From positions 310,001-374,000 of the forward strand of contig JAUZTG010000042.1 in assembly GCA_030734395.1 (NCBI GenBank): DNA of 64,000 bases, given 5' to 3'. Origin of the DNA: Sarocladium kiliense. Lineage: Eukaryota; Ascomycota; Sordariomycetes; Hypocreales; Sarocladiaceae. The translations under genes and the position numbers were made by a program. The notes under the pieces were generated by a model. That model was not told where the DNA came from. It searched no databases and worked only from the letters and a program-made list of their open reading frames with translations. This document shows, in pieces, positions 1 through 10,495 of this stretch (within the stretch, counting starts at the first letter, position 1; every line of letters starts with the position of its first letter).

Positions 1-99
1 CCTTGAGAGCATCCTCGATAGCCCATTCACGCAGCTCAAGCTCTTCGAACCGTAGCAGGTGTTGGAGCAGAGGTTGCCGCGGCGCAGTTTGCTCCGGAT
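1..99 (-). CDS. Partial exon of an unidentified gene running off the left edge
   Basis: On the minus strand a good splice acceptor (branch-like GCTAAC about 15 nt before AACAG, with the AG at 100-101) is followed by an open frame to position 1. In the frame with two leading bases the peptide ends in LLRFEELELREWAIEDALK, a charged and probably helical segment that looks coded. I do not recognise the family. No confident upstream exon could be placed: possible donors near 253 and 402 exist, but neither exon has a clear ATG. It could be chance open sequence. Confidence 0.35.
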   Translation of the reverse strand, partial: MRSKLRRGNLCSNTCYGSKSLSCVNGLSRMLSR

Positions 100-104
100 C
101 TGTT

Positions 105-1694
105 CAATGGTAGTTAGCAGACTGCACAACGAAGCCATCCGCTTGACCGGTAAGACGAACAATTATTAAAGGTTATGGGTCCTGTGGTGACATGTCCGGG
201 GCCAGCATTAAGAATGCCTTGCTCCGCGTGCGCCTGCATATGACTGCTCTCACGGACACCGCTTGAGTTCATGATCTGTCCTAGCCATCGCCAGATGTGT
301 AGCAACCCACTCCGAGTTAGCTCTTCGACCAGTGAGCAAAAGTCTCGAAGCGACCTTGCGTGGTCATTGAATAGCAACGTCGTTGTAGGTTGCAGCCTCA
401 CTTTCGGGGTGCGGGGATGTCAGCACACCCTCCGCGCCCGTTGATGCGGCTTCTCTGGGCTCTTAACCTAATAGGAGAGATATATGCAGCCCTCTGATGC
501 ATGGGATCACGGCTCTTAGGTTGAACGTCAGCCCGAGCAAGACTTCAGACTGCGACCATTGTTATGAGTACTATTACAGTCGCTTTTATGACCGTTAGAA
601 TAATAGCCATCATGGCCACAGTTATAGTTGTCATTACATTTGCCATCGTGTTGCCCGATGCAGTCCTTGTAAATGGCCCATCTAACGCTGACGCCCTCTG
701 TTTATGCCCAAGGACGTGTCTATATACTGACGACGCCACGCAACCCCTGTTCCAGTAGCTGCGATCAGAATTCTCCGTACCATAGGAGGACATGAATCCC
801 ATATAGAATTCATACTTTTACTAAAGCGATGTTGCGAGCTATGGTTGGTATATCGCTTCGTGCCTCCCTGTTGGGCACCTAGATGTGCTCTGTTCCATGC
901 CCGACTAGCACTGTCAGAACTTAGCGAAGATGTCCTACTTCTGCTTCCAGCCTCGTGTGATTGATGATCAGCGTACGTTCGCATTCAAGGCATTCGTCGA
1001 CTATACAACTAGACTCACGAAAGCCTCCACCAAGTCACAAACCTATACGACTGCAAAGCAGGAGGCTACTGTGGCGAGGTGAGAACGGGTGATAAGCAGA
1101 AGACCACTCCCGAAATGGGAAGTCACTCCATTTGTGCGCTTGCTTGGTAAACAAAAGTCGCCAGAGACTATGAAGGGAAGGCTTCATGTGCACATTTCGT
1201 CGTTTCACATTGCTCCGCTGATTTGGCGGCGGGGAACCTAGGAGTAAGCATTCTTAAAGCTAATGCTAACCATACCTTATCTCGTAATGACTTTACTACC
1301 CGGCCCGAAGGTCAAAACCGCAATTCATAGGACAACCTGGAAAATGAACAACAGCGGACAGCTGTGGGCATTCACTTAGACTGGACTTGACGAGAAGGCG
1401 TCCATGGCCACCAAGTAGTCACCGCTCCAAGTTCTGAAGACTTATTCGACTGAAGGGCCCTTACTATAGCATTAAAACTACACATCACAGCTCTACAAGT
1501 CAAACTTCCGCGCGCCTTCGCTTCAACCCCAAAACGTTTCGAGGGTTAGGGTCCACCCCTCCACACCCACCATGACACCATCATGAACCAGCATCTTTTT
1601 CTGCCTCACTTCGCAAGTTCACTCACACCGAAGCTCACAACTCATTGCCAGTTAACGAGACTTACCACACATTGAATCTCCCAGATCAGTCAAT
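105..1694. other. Intergenic region upstream of MDE1; no gene recognised
   Basis: Short open frames exist on both strands but none shows recognisable protein sequence or consistent splice sites. Around 562-660 there is an A/T-rich quasi-repetitive stretch whose translation is rich in Ile/Val/Met on both strands, a low-complexity effect. A GGGTTAGGGT element lies near 1541-1552, about 150 bp before the MDE1 start. The last 200 bp is C/T-rich, as in many fungal promoters. Confidence 0.5.
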
Positions 1695-2606
1695 ATGTCG
1701 AGTGCCAACGACGCGGCCCAGGCGCCGGCTGAGCCTGATCAGCTTGTCACATCCTCGGACCCAAACCACCCCGCCAATCTCATCCCATCCCTTTGCGCCA
1801 AGTTCTGGACTTTGGGCTGGGTGACCGGTACCGGCGGTGGCTGCTCCATTCGTGATGAGTGAGTAGAGTTCCATAAGCCCATCATTCATGAGGCCGTTCC
1901 CCAATGGAACTACTGTGTACAGAACCTCTGTTAACAGCTCTCAGCGACCTCGTCTACATCGCCCCTTCCGGCGTCCAAAAGGAGCTTATGAAAGCTTCCG
2001 ACATCTACGTCCTCTCTCTGGCTTCCCAAACCCCTCACCCCTCTCCCAGAACCTACCTCCGCTCTCCACCATCCTACAAACCCTCTCAATGCACCCCTCT
2101 CTTCCTCGCAGCCTTCACCCGCCGCGGCGCAGGCTGCTGCATCCACACGCACTCCCACTGGGCTGTCCTCGTCACTCTCCTCCTAGAGCAACAAGGGAAC
2201 AGCAAGGTCTTTGAGATCAACAACATTGAGCAGATCAAGGGGTTTGGACGAGGCATGACGAAGCAGGGGAACTTGGGGTATCATGATACGTTGAGGATTC
2301 CGGTTATTGAGAATACGCCGCATGAGGAGGATTTGACGGAGTATCTGGAGGCGGCGATGGAGGAGTATCCCGATACGTATGCTGTGCTGGTGAGGAGGCA
2401 TGGTGTGTACGTCTGGGGTGACAACGTTCACAAGGCCAAGACACAGTGTGAGAGGTGAGTTCCCGGTATGCCCAGAATGATAAGAGCAAAGCCACTAACT
2501 CTTGGTTCATAGTCTCGACTACCTCTTCCAGCTGGCTGTGGAAATGAAGAAGCTGGGTCTTCCCTGGATCAGTGAAGTGGCACAGATTGCTCCCCAACGG
2601 TCATGA
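1695..2606 (+). CDS. MDE1: Methylthioribulose-1-phosphate dehydratase
   Basis: This is a class II aldolase-fold enzyme of the methionine salvage pathway; it dehydrates 5-methylthioribulose-1-phosphate in the cytosol. Three exons, 1695-1858, 1945-2454 and 2513-2606, give 255 aa, the usual length. The start ATG opens MSSANDAAQAP. Exon 1 ends in the glycine-rich WVTGTGGGCSIRD segment, and exon 2 resumes with DLVYIAPSGVQKE. Zinc-ligand histidines are visible in IHTHSHWAV and later in RRHGVYVWG; EQIKGF and LGYHDTLRIPVIENT are also family-typical. From memory of the family the residue after HTHS is usually Gln, whereas here it is His. No neighbour belongs to the pathway. Confidence 0.93.
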
Positions 2607-2676
2607 TCTTGGCAAGGATTAGACAGCTTTGAAGTAATGCAGTAGATTTCCCATGATACCATGTTGTCTTATGTTC

Positions 2677-3925
2677 TCAAAGCTCATCCCGAACTTGACC
2701 CTCTTCAGCCACAACCTGTTCCCGCTCCGTGCCATCCTCGGGGATCGTTCCCAGCTCCTCGGCCTCATTCGCCTGCTCTATAATCTTTTCGACCTTCTCC
2801 CTCACCTCGTCCTTCTGCTCTCCACCGGCAGCCTTCTCACCCTCATCGCCCCCAACCTTGACAGTCGGCAAATCCTCGCCCGGTATCCCATCAACCTTCA
2901 CCCTCCCCTCCTCCGTCACAACCTCCGACTTCTCTCCCCCCTTGCCAACCGTCACTGAAACCGCCGTGCTCCCAATTCCAAACAGGAGTCTCAAAGGCCA
3001 CCAGATCAGATACGTGAAGGGTCCATAGACCAATCTCCTAAACAGCAACCATCCAGCTGTCACAACCAGCATGTAGAACGTAGTCTGCAGATACCACGTA
3101 TCGCTCTTCTGCGAACTGACCAGCGTTCCCAGCAACTTCCTCGACGTCGCGAGCATATCGTCCAAGTTCCCATATGAGTCTGTTAGAGACTTCAGAGCTT
3201 GTGACGACTCCTCAAGGGTCTGTCTTGCGAACTCGCTGCGCTCAAGTTCAGATGCAATGAGTTCATGCGTCCGACGAAGAGCATTTGTGACGTTGGTAGA
3301 AGCACCGACGGTATGTTTGTCTTCTTCACTCAGCGCGGAGAGCTGTTGATGTTGTTGGAAGTTGTTTCTGTGACGTTGTTGGAGAAGGGTTGGTGCTGGG
3401 ATATCGTGTTGAGTCGTATTCGCATCGTCGGTGAATTCAACGGTGGGAGAGACGGGGTCGCTTGGAGGCTGGGAGTAGGATTGGAGAATGAGCTCGCGCT
3501 CGAGACGTTGTGCTTGGGCGAGGTTCTTCTTTGCAGCGAGTCGTGCCTTTCTGAACGCAAGTCGATAACTATTTCGAATCCAAGTCAGTATGGACATCCA
3601 TCTCAGATAAAGCCAACCATGCAACTTACCTCTTCAGTTCCCTTTCAATTCTCCCGACACCTGCCCTCAACCCATCCTTCTCCTCGCCGTCGGGTCTCAA
3701 GTACTCAACCTCCTCCTTCAACAGCTCAGCATCCTCTTCCCCTTCCCGGAGAAGTTGTCCGATCTCGACGCTCAGCTCCCCGCTCACGCTCTCTTCCTCT
3801 GAAGCATCTAGAGGAACACTCCCAGGCTGGAAGCGCAAGTTGGCGAGGCGGTCGATGAGGTCACGGAGCTGGGCCGTAGTCTCTTGCAGAGTGGAGAGGC
3901 GCTCCTGGAGGCCTTGGAAGGACAT
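2677..3925 (-). CDS. SEC20: Sec20 SNARE (Golgi-to-ER retrograde transport)
   Basis: Sec20 is the Qb-type SNARE on ER membranes that receives COPI vesicles, acting with Tip20, Dsl1, Use1 and Ufe1. Two exons, 3925-3630 and 3568-2677, encode 395 aa. The N-terminal half is helical and charged. The Sec20 domain runs from about residue 190 (ALRRTHELIASELERSEFA) into a membrane segment at about 262-280 (FYMLVVTAGWLLF), with a second hydrophobic stretch just after. A long acidic tail follows and the protein ends in VRDEL, an ER-retrieval-like signal; yeast Sec20 ends in HDEL. The ATG at 3925 is the first before the helical domain. The gene is divergent from the mL53 gene. Confidence 0.9.
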
Positions 3926-4278
3926 GATGTGGATGCAAAACTTCTTGCTCTTGGATTTTAGTGCTTGATCAGGCTCTCGTTCAATTTGTGTAAGTTGTCG
4001 AAGGTCGTTGACACGTGTTCGTGCTCCGACAGTCGTTGATGCTACCTCCGAGAAATGACGAAACGCCAATAGCTGTCCCCATCTAGGAACTGCCACACCA
4101 CCCATTTCCTTGATCCCTGCCACTAAACCGGGGCAATGCACCAACCGAGTTCCCCTTCAACCTCACCCGCGAAATTTCCCCAGCACAATCGCATCACGTC
4201 CACCCCAGGCTTTCCGATCCTCAAAAGTACATTCCTTTTCCATCGACCCTGCTGGTCGGTTTCACAACTTCGCCCAAC
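3926..4278. promoter_or_regulatory. Shared divergent promoter of SEC20 and mL53
   Basis: 353 bp separate the two start codons, so both promoters and 5' leaders must fit here. I see no distinctive regulatory motif; the side next to mL53 is C/T-rich. Confidence 0.6.
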
Positions 4279-4684
4279 ATGATCACCAAATTCATGACCG
4301 AGGTCACGGCCCGTTTCAACCCTTTCTCCGCCTGCGCCAAACCAGCTCGTCTCTTCCTCACACAACTCCCTCCGAACGTTCGATCCCAGGGCGTCCTTGT
4401 CACGACAGCGCTTCTCCCTAAGACATCGCCAGAGCCGAGCTCCGTTGCTGTTAAGTTCAGTACGTTCTACGAATTCTCCGCGGTGCTGCTGCGATGCGGG
4501 TTCTCCCGCGCATCCAAAGAAATGGCCACGCGACTGAACCAAGGATCGGACATGAGCTAACAAGATCGCAGAGGATGGCAAGGAGTTGAAGTTCGACTGC
4601 AGCAAGATCACCATCAAGAGCCTTGTCGAGGAGATGGACCGCCACTCGCGACAATTACAAAAGGCTTCCGATCTCACGGACTAG
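4279..4684 (+). CDS. MRPL44: Mitochondrial large-subunit ribosomal protein mL53 (Mrpl44)
   Basis: A structural protein of the mitochondrial 54S ribosomal subunit. Two exons, 4279-4459 and 4572-4684, encode 97 aa, in the normal size range. The sequence opens MITKFMTEVTARFNPFSA and continues with LTQLPPNVRSQGVLVTTAL, typical of fungal mL53. The splice joins VKF to KDGKELKFDCSKITIKS, which restores the conserved beta strands, and the protein ends in LQKASDLTD. The intron is 112 bp. The ATG at 4279 gives the family-typical N terminus. Confidence 0.88.
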
Positions 4685-5020
4685 AAGAAGACCCGAACGA
4701 GTTGACAAGCGAAGATCGAGCTTTTACGATGTTACAAATACTTCTACATGGGAAACGGCGTCTTTTGGGTTGTAAAATATCAGAAGAGGGAGCATATTTC
4801 ACATAGACTTCTCACTTCATGTACAAAACCGAATCTTATGGCGGGTGGTCATCAACTCTTGTAAATCTATGCTGAGCCTCTTCTTCTCATCTCGACTCGG
4901 GGTATATTGCCGAATCAGAGTGAAGGGCAACAGCAGATCTTACTACTCAAGCTCCTCTGTGCCAACAAACACCAATTTTTGCGCGCATCAAGGTTTCCTT
5001 CAGAATGTGTTCCCCTACAT
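4685..5020. other. Convergent 3' regions of mL53 and pyrophosphatase
   Basis: This gap separates the stop codons of two convergent genes and should hold both 3' UTRs and cleavage sites. No gene is seen. Confidence 0.5.
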
Positions 5021-6147
5021 CTAAGCAGAGGCACCGGAGATGAAGAACCACTTGTCGATGGAGGCGTCGATCTTCTCCGGGGGGAGATCCTGGTTCGGGG
5101 GCAGCGGGGGAAGCTGGTCAGGGGCGACACGGCTGGGGGAGTGGGCGACGGTGACATTGGAGCTGATTGAGGGTCAGTCAGGGCACCATGGATCGTATGA
5201 TGTCGTGAAACTTACGTAGAGACACCACCGGGGGCGGTCTTGCCAGTGATCAGGCGCTCCCAAGCCTCAGCGCACTCACGGACGACGTCCATGGCGTACC
5301 TATTTCGTTGTTAATGACCAGCTGAATCAAATGATCTCATATGGTACTCACTTCTTGTTCTTGCACTCGCCGGTGAAGGCGAACTGGTTCTCGGGCTTTC
5401 CGTCGGGGATCTTGTAGATACGGAACCACTCATTGGTCGCACGGAGGAGACCAGGGAGGTGGCGCTCGACATCCTCAACATCGTTGAGCTTGGGGGCGAG
5501 CGGGTCGTTGACGTCGATGACAATGACCTTCCAGTCGGTCTCATCCTCATCGAGGAGAGCCATGACACCAAGAACCTTGACCTGCTTGACCTGACCGGTG
5601 TAGCCGACAAGCTCACCAATCTCGCAGACGTCGAGCGGGTCGTTGTCACCCTTGGCCTTGGTCTCGGGGTGAACGGCATTGGGGTCCTCCCAGGTCTAGA
5701 ACCGAAGTTCAGTCAACAATCGCGAATCATGTGGAGGTCGTGAGGGAGGGGCCTTACCTGGGGGAAGGCACCGTAGTTCCAGAGGTAGCCCTTGTGCGGG
5801 AAGCAGTTGCGGACGTAGCGAAGCTTGCCCTTCTTGATGTCCTGCTTGATGGGGTTAAGAAGCTCCTCCTTGGAGATCTATAGCGACGCCAACGTGGTCA
5901 GTTCCGGTGTTCTTTGTGTATACTGCTCAAGCCGCTCATGCTTGGCTGAGGGTTGCAAACATACCTCGAGCTTGGCATTGGTCCAGCGAGGAATCTCGAC
6001 GATCATGTTGAGAATGGTCTGCTCCTGGTTGGCGTAGAGAGGAATATCGTGGAAAGGCGAGACCGGGACGCCATCCTGCTCGATGTAGACGCGGTGCTCG
6101 AGGGTGTGCGGGGCAGCAACCTTGCGAAGGCTGTACTGGGGAGCCAT
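5021..6147 (-). CDS. IPP1: Inorganic pyrophosphatase
   Basis: Hydrolyses pyrophosphate to phosphate using Mg ions and so pulls biosynthetic reactions forward. Five exons (6147-5965, 5877-5758, 5695-5352, 5299-5216, 5162-5021) encode 290 aa, the normal length. The N terminus MAPQYSLRKVAAPHTLEHRV matches family I eukaryotic enzymes. Metal-binding acids lie in GDNDPLDVCEIG (D118, D120, D123) and in the following VIDVNDPLAP. All exon phases agree. The same frame stays open upstream: an in-frame ATG at 6333 would add 62 residues ending in a basic, Ser-rich, mitochondrial-like segment (see findings). I chose 6147 because it gives the family-standard cytosolic form. Confidence 0.95.
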
Positions 6148-7680
6148 GGCTGGAGATGTTCGAGGCGGTTGTGACGACTCGGACGACGAAGATGTGAAGT
6201 GGCGAGCGATCTGAAGGACTCGCTGGGATGTGGGAGACGGTCTTGTGGAAGAATTGTTGAGGAGGGAAGAAGAGGCGGAGGCAGAATGAGAAGAAGCTGA
6301 TGGAGGGGGCGGGGTTGTGGTCCTGGGCCCCATGGCGGCAGCGCTAGCAAACCCCTGTACGATCGCGCTGGTTGAGCTGATGCAGCGAATATGGCCCTTG
6401 CTACAGGTGCCTGTACTAGGGATCGTAGTGGTGGGAGTCTGGTGACTACCGGTGACAGCAACAGCGCTGGCACTTGCGTGATAGCCCCTGGAGGCCTTCA
6501 CCGAATCGCGCTTGAAGCTGCAGTCGCTGTGAACAACACCAACAGTCACGGAAGAGTCAATTCCTCTGCCTGTGCCTGTCCTGCTGCAGAACCCTCGCCT
6601 GTCACCAGGATATCCAAGTGAGGAAACGTCTGCGGTTCTTGCGTCACCGGCCTGCAGACCAATCGCCACTCGCCGAGTCTGATTGGCCCACGTCGACGCG
6701 AGAAATCTGTCTGCCGTAGTGGTGGTGAAGCTGCTTCTCCTGGTTGTCGTCGATGGCGACAGCGACCGCAGCGACAGCCGCAGCGGCAGTAGTGGAGCTT
6801 TGGTGCTGCCCAGCGCTGAGGTTCCTCCGGAAACAACCGGTGGATAAGTAGAGTAGTAGTGGCAGTGGGAGGGCGAGGAACAGTAGTAAGAGGGAGAGCG
6901 TCGACAAAAAGAGCGCATGGACTGGCCCAGCGGAAGAAGGGTGGGCATCGCGAAAGGGGGATCAGGAAAGAAACAAGGCGCGCGAAACGAAAGAGAAATA
7001 GTACAGATGGTGGTACACTGGGTTTCGGCTGCTCCGGCCGGCAGAGGTTGTCGCTGGACGGTGTTTGCTCGGTTCTCGACCTGCTTTTCACAAGAAAGAC
7101 CCGAGGTTCAACGGACCGGGAGAGCGGACAACTTACTTGTGTCTTGGGCCATGGGCGGCCATATGATCTGGACTCGGCATTGCTCTAACACGAACTCGGC
7201 CCAGCCGCCTGAGGCGTTACCAGCGTGGGGCCTGGTTGAATACACCAAATTGTTACCCTGGAGCCTGACAGAAATCTTTCAGGTCTTGCATGCCTTTCTT
7301 AATTGATGTCAGCTCAGGATACTGTCCGTGGTTGGAGGCATGTATATTCGACTCGGTGGATTGGTCCTGCACACAGATCTACATCGCGGTTCTCGACTCT
7401 GAAGGGCGGCTCCCTCACGTAAGGGACAGGAGTCCATGTTGCTGGGCTTCATATCTGGCGACTTACACCACAGCTTCCACATCACCAGGTGGCACTTGTG
7501 TGTTTATTACAACGCATTTGTCTGAATACCTACCTAGCACATGTGTTTCTTTAACGGCCATACTGGTACTTAATCAAAATGGGGGGTGGAGTAGGAGACA
7601 TCATGAGACAGCAACAGAAGGCACAGGTGACCCAGAGCAAGCATACAAGGTAGCATCAGTTTTGTCTGCATCTCAACCCA
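6148..7680. other. Upstream region of pyrophosphatase and 3' flank of the kinase gene
   Basis: The minus-strand frame of the pyrophosphatase stays open through most of 6148-6948 and encodes a Ser/Thr/Arg-rich sequence. Part of this may be a targeting extension from a start at 6333; the rest is probably leader and promoter DNA. From about 6950 to 7680 I see no gene on either strand. Confidence 0.45.
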
Positions 7681-9253
7681 TTACTGCTCACCCAAGCTCT
7701 CCTCGTACGCTGGTAATGCCCATTTCGTCATCCACTCTGATTCCATAATAGTCATGATATCAGGCCTTCCACTTGGCTTCCAAGCCAACATCGTCTTCAA
7801 CAAATCCAACACCGCATCCCTCTGTTCCATACCGACAGCGTCCATACCCTTCGCCCTCCCCGGATCCTGCGCCCACCTCTCAAACCGTCGTTCCCACGGC
7901 CAGATGATCTCCGGTCTACTCAAACGCCTTTCCATTGTCATCATACCACTTCGATCGTTTCTCCCACCTCTCCCACCACTCCTTCGGCAGATCCCCTGTA
8001 ATTCCACCTGTTGAGCCGTGATGTCATCCTGCGATGCAAGAAATGACCCATCGATGAGAGACCTATGCGCAAGTAGCTCGAACATCACACAGCCTAGACT
8101 CCAGATATCGGATGCGAGTGTGAGAGGCTTTGATGGTTCAAAACGTGCCTCCGGTGGACGAAGCACAAGCGGTGTGAAGGACTCGAACCGGGACTTGTCA
8201 TCAGGACGAAAGGAGACTCCGAAATTTCCGAGTATGAGCTTCGCATCGTTCAGCTTCATCTCATTACTCGGCATGCCAAGCCATACCCGGTGCATAGCGT
8301 AGGAAGGGACGCCAAGGTTCGTGACCACAGTCTGGGTGCCGAGATAGGTTATCGACTCTTTCTGCGGTTTCCCATACCTTGCGTAAAGCTCCTGTACCGA
8401 TAGTTTATTTAAGGATGACGGAAGCTGAAGAAGGATATTATCAAAATGAAGGTCTGGAGATTTGGGTGTCAGCTCATACGCGAAGATGTACTTCTACAAG
8501 CACTAACCTCCATGAACGTATCCTTGCGAGTGAACCATTGGCAAAGCCACTACCAACTGCGCAGCTAGCGATCTCGCAACGTCAAGCGAAAGTAATCCGC
8601 TTCCTGATACCTCAACTGCATCTCTCAAGTTGCATCGTGCTGGCGGGGTTACAAGGCAAGGATGAGTACCATTAGGACCGTCGAGATCGAAGTGATCCAG
8701 AACACGAGGCAGCAACGACATCTTCTCCTCTGAGTTCTCAGAAAGCTTCAGACGCTGCGTGATCTTCCGAAGAATCTCAACCTCAGTGCGATCTGCATCT
8801 GCGGTGCAGACTTTGACAGCGACATGTTCAGATGTCTCCTCATCGGTGGCGAGCCAGGATGTGGAATACGTCCCATGGCCAAGGTTATGCACGATTCGAT
8901 AGCGATCCCGTAGCCGATCATCAATATGTATCGAATGATAGCCACCTGATCGGTAGTCGCCCGGGCGCTCTACTCCTTCAATAAGGTTGTATTCGACAGG
9001 AATAGTCGTGGTCGAGTACTGAGAGTTGAGGGAGCTGAATATTTCAAAGTAAGAGCGAGGGGGGAGGCTCGGCTACCTACAGCACGAAGGCGACGGATGA
9101 AAAAGGCCCTCGTCGGCGGCGCACGGGACATCCCTGATCCCTTGTGCTAAAGTGCTGATGGGACATGACGGTGCAAGACGCGACGCTGGGCTCCAACCGA
9201 AGTCTCGCAGTTGGTTGTAGCGAGGAACTTCCATAGACGCGAAAGAAAAACAT
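7681..9253 (-). CDS. SRPK-like protein kinase, possibly inactive or decaying
   Basis: A fungal SRPK-type kinase: the VEYNLIEGVERPGDYRSGGY lead-in precedes a glycine loop (LGHGTYSTSW), the VAVK lysine (K132) and a catalytic loop HGDLHFDN with D234. Then come RFESFTPLVLRPPEARFEP and SDIWSLGC. Proposed exons are 9253-9081, 9034-8508 and 8453-7681 (490 aa). The second splice is solid and cuts the catalytic Asp codon. The first is inferred: donor GTAGGT and acceptor ATTCAG bridge two in-frame-incompatible parts in phase, giving an Arg-rich N terminus starting MFFFRVYGSSS. Oddities: the DFG motif reads NFG (N310), and residues about 386-411 lie in a locally shifted frame. Active kinase, pseudokinase and pseudogene all remain possible. 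Confidence 0.75.
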
Positions 9254-9428
9254 TGGTGTAAGGAACACATGGGACTGACATCACAACGAAGCCTCGGCCA
9301 GTCGAGAATACTCAGCGTTGAACGAGCTTACACGGTCGCAGGGATACATAAAAACAAGAGTTAAGCCCAACACCAATTCAGAAAAAGAGATACTCCAATA
9401 CGCAAAACTAGCCCAGGCCAACTAACAC

Positions 9429-10495
9429 TTATGCAGCTGTCTGCGTCTGCGCCTCAGATCCATCCTCGGTCCTCAGATCGGTCTGCAGCGACGAGCCATC
9501 ATCGGTCAAGCCGCCCTTGCTCTTTCCCTGCAGAGGCGGGGTCGGGCTCTGCTGGTCTGCAACGCCACTGTCGTAGTCAGGTCGCCAGTCCTTGAGATCA
9601 TCGTCGCAGTCATCGAGGATCTGGCGCGCCTGCGGGCCAGCATCGTACGCCACACGTGTGTCACCAGGAACAACAGGAGAATCGTCGAGAAGCTCGAGCA
9701 GGCGGCGGCCGTGCTTGGCCAGAATGATCTGCTTCTCGGCACGCTCGATGGTCGCGGCAAACTCGGCGGCGTATGCCTCCTTGAGCTTCTGACGGGTCTG
9801 GGATCTGGTCAGCCGTTGTCGTTACTGCAGCTATACCTCGTGTTGGATACACGTACAATGTTGGTTAGCTGGGCTTCGGCAACCAGGTTCTCAGCCTCAG
9901 CACGGACAAGCTCCTGCTCGAGAACGACCAGCTTGGCGCTTTCAGGCTCCTTGATCTTCAGCTTCTGAATCTCATCGGCAATCTTCTGCTTGCCGTCACG
10001 GCTAGGCTGGACGCTCTTCTCGGTGTTGCGAATAGCCTTAAGTACACCACGCGACTCCTCGAGGCCGTGTGCGTAGTTGTCCTCCTGCTCTCCCATCTCG
10101 CTGAGAATGACGCCGACCTTGTCGGAGATATCATTGATGGCATCGTCGTTTGTGTGCTCGCCCCATTCGGACAGCTGAGTGGCAATGGATACACGCTCAC
10201 GACCGGCAGCTTCATGGGCGGAAATGAGGTTGTTCTCTGACTTGATGAGGCGGAAGAGCTTGCGGGACAGCTCAGGCTGGACGTTTCCACGCAGGGAGTT
10301 GAAGGAGAAGCCCTTGGAGCTGCCGCCAACGGCCGAATTGGAGCCGGACCGTCCACGGTTGGAGCGGCCGGAGCGGATGGACATGGCACGGTTCCTGGAG
10401 GGGGTTGTGGCATTAGTCCACGTGTCTTGCTGGGAATGGCGACGAGAAAGGGACATGAAGCTCGAGACGGAGCCGTCAAAGCTGAGTCGAGACAT
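9429..10495 (-). CDS. PIL1: Eisosome core protein of the Pil1/Lsp1 family
   Basis: A BAR-domain protein that bends the plasma membrane and builds eisosomes. Two exons, 10495-9857 and 9797-9429, encode 335 aa. The N terminus (MSRLSFDGSVSSFMSLSRR) is Ser/Arg-rich. The Pil1 core begins with FSFNSLRGNVQPELSRKLFR and contains SVQPSRDGKQKIADEIQKL and LVVLEQELVRAEAENLVAEA, both family signatures. The intron is removed between QLTNI and TRQKLKEAY. The C-terminal tail is acidic, polar and Thr/Gln-rich. The N terminus differs from the yeast MHRTYS type, so it may be the second paralogue of filamentous fungi (PilB-like); that is my inference. Confidence 0.92.
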
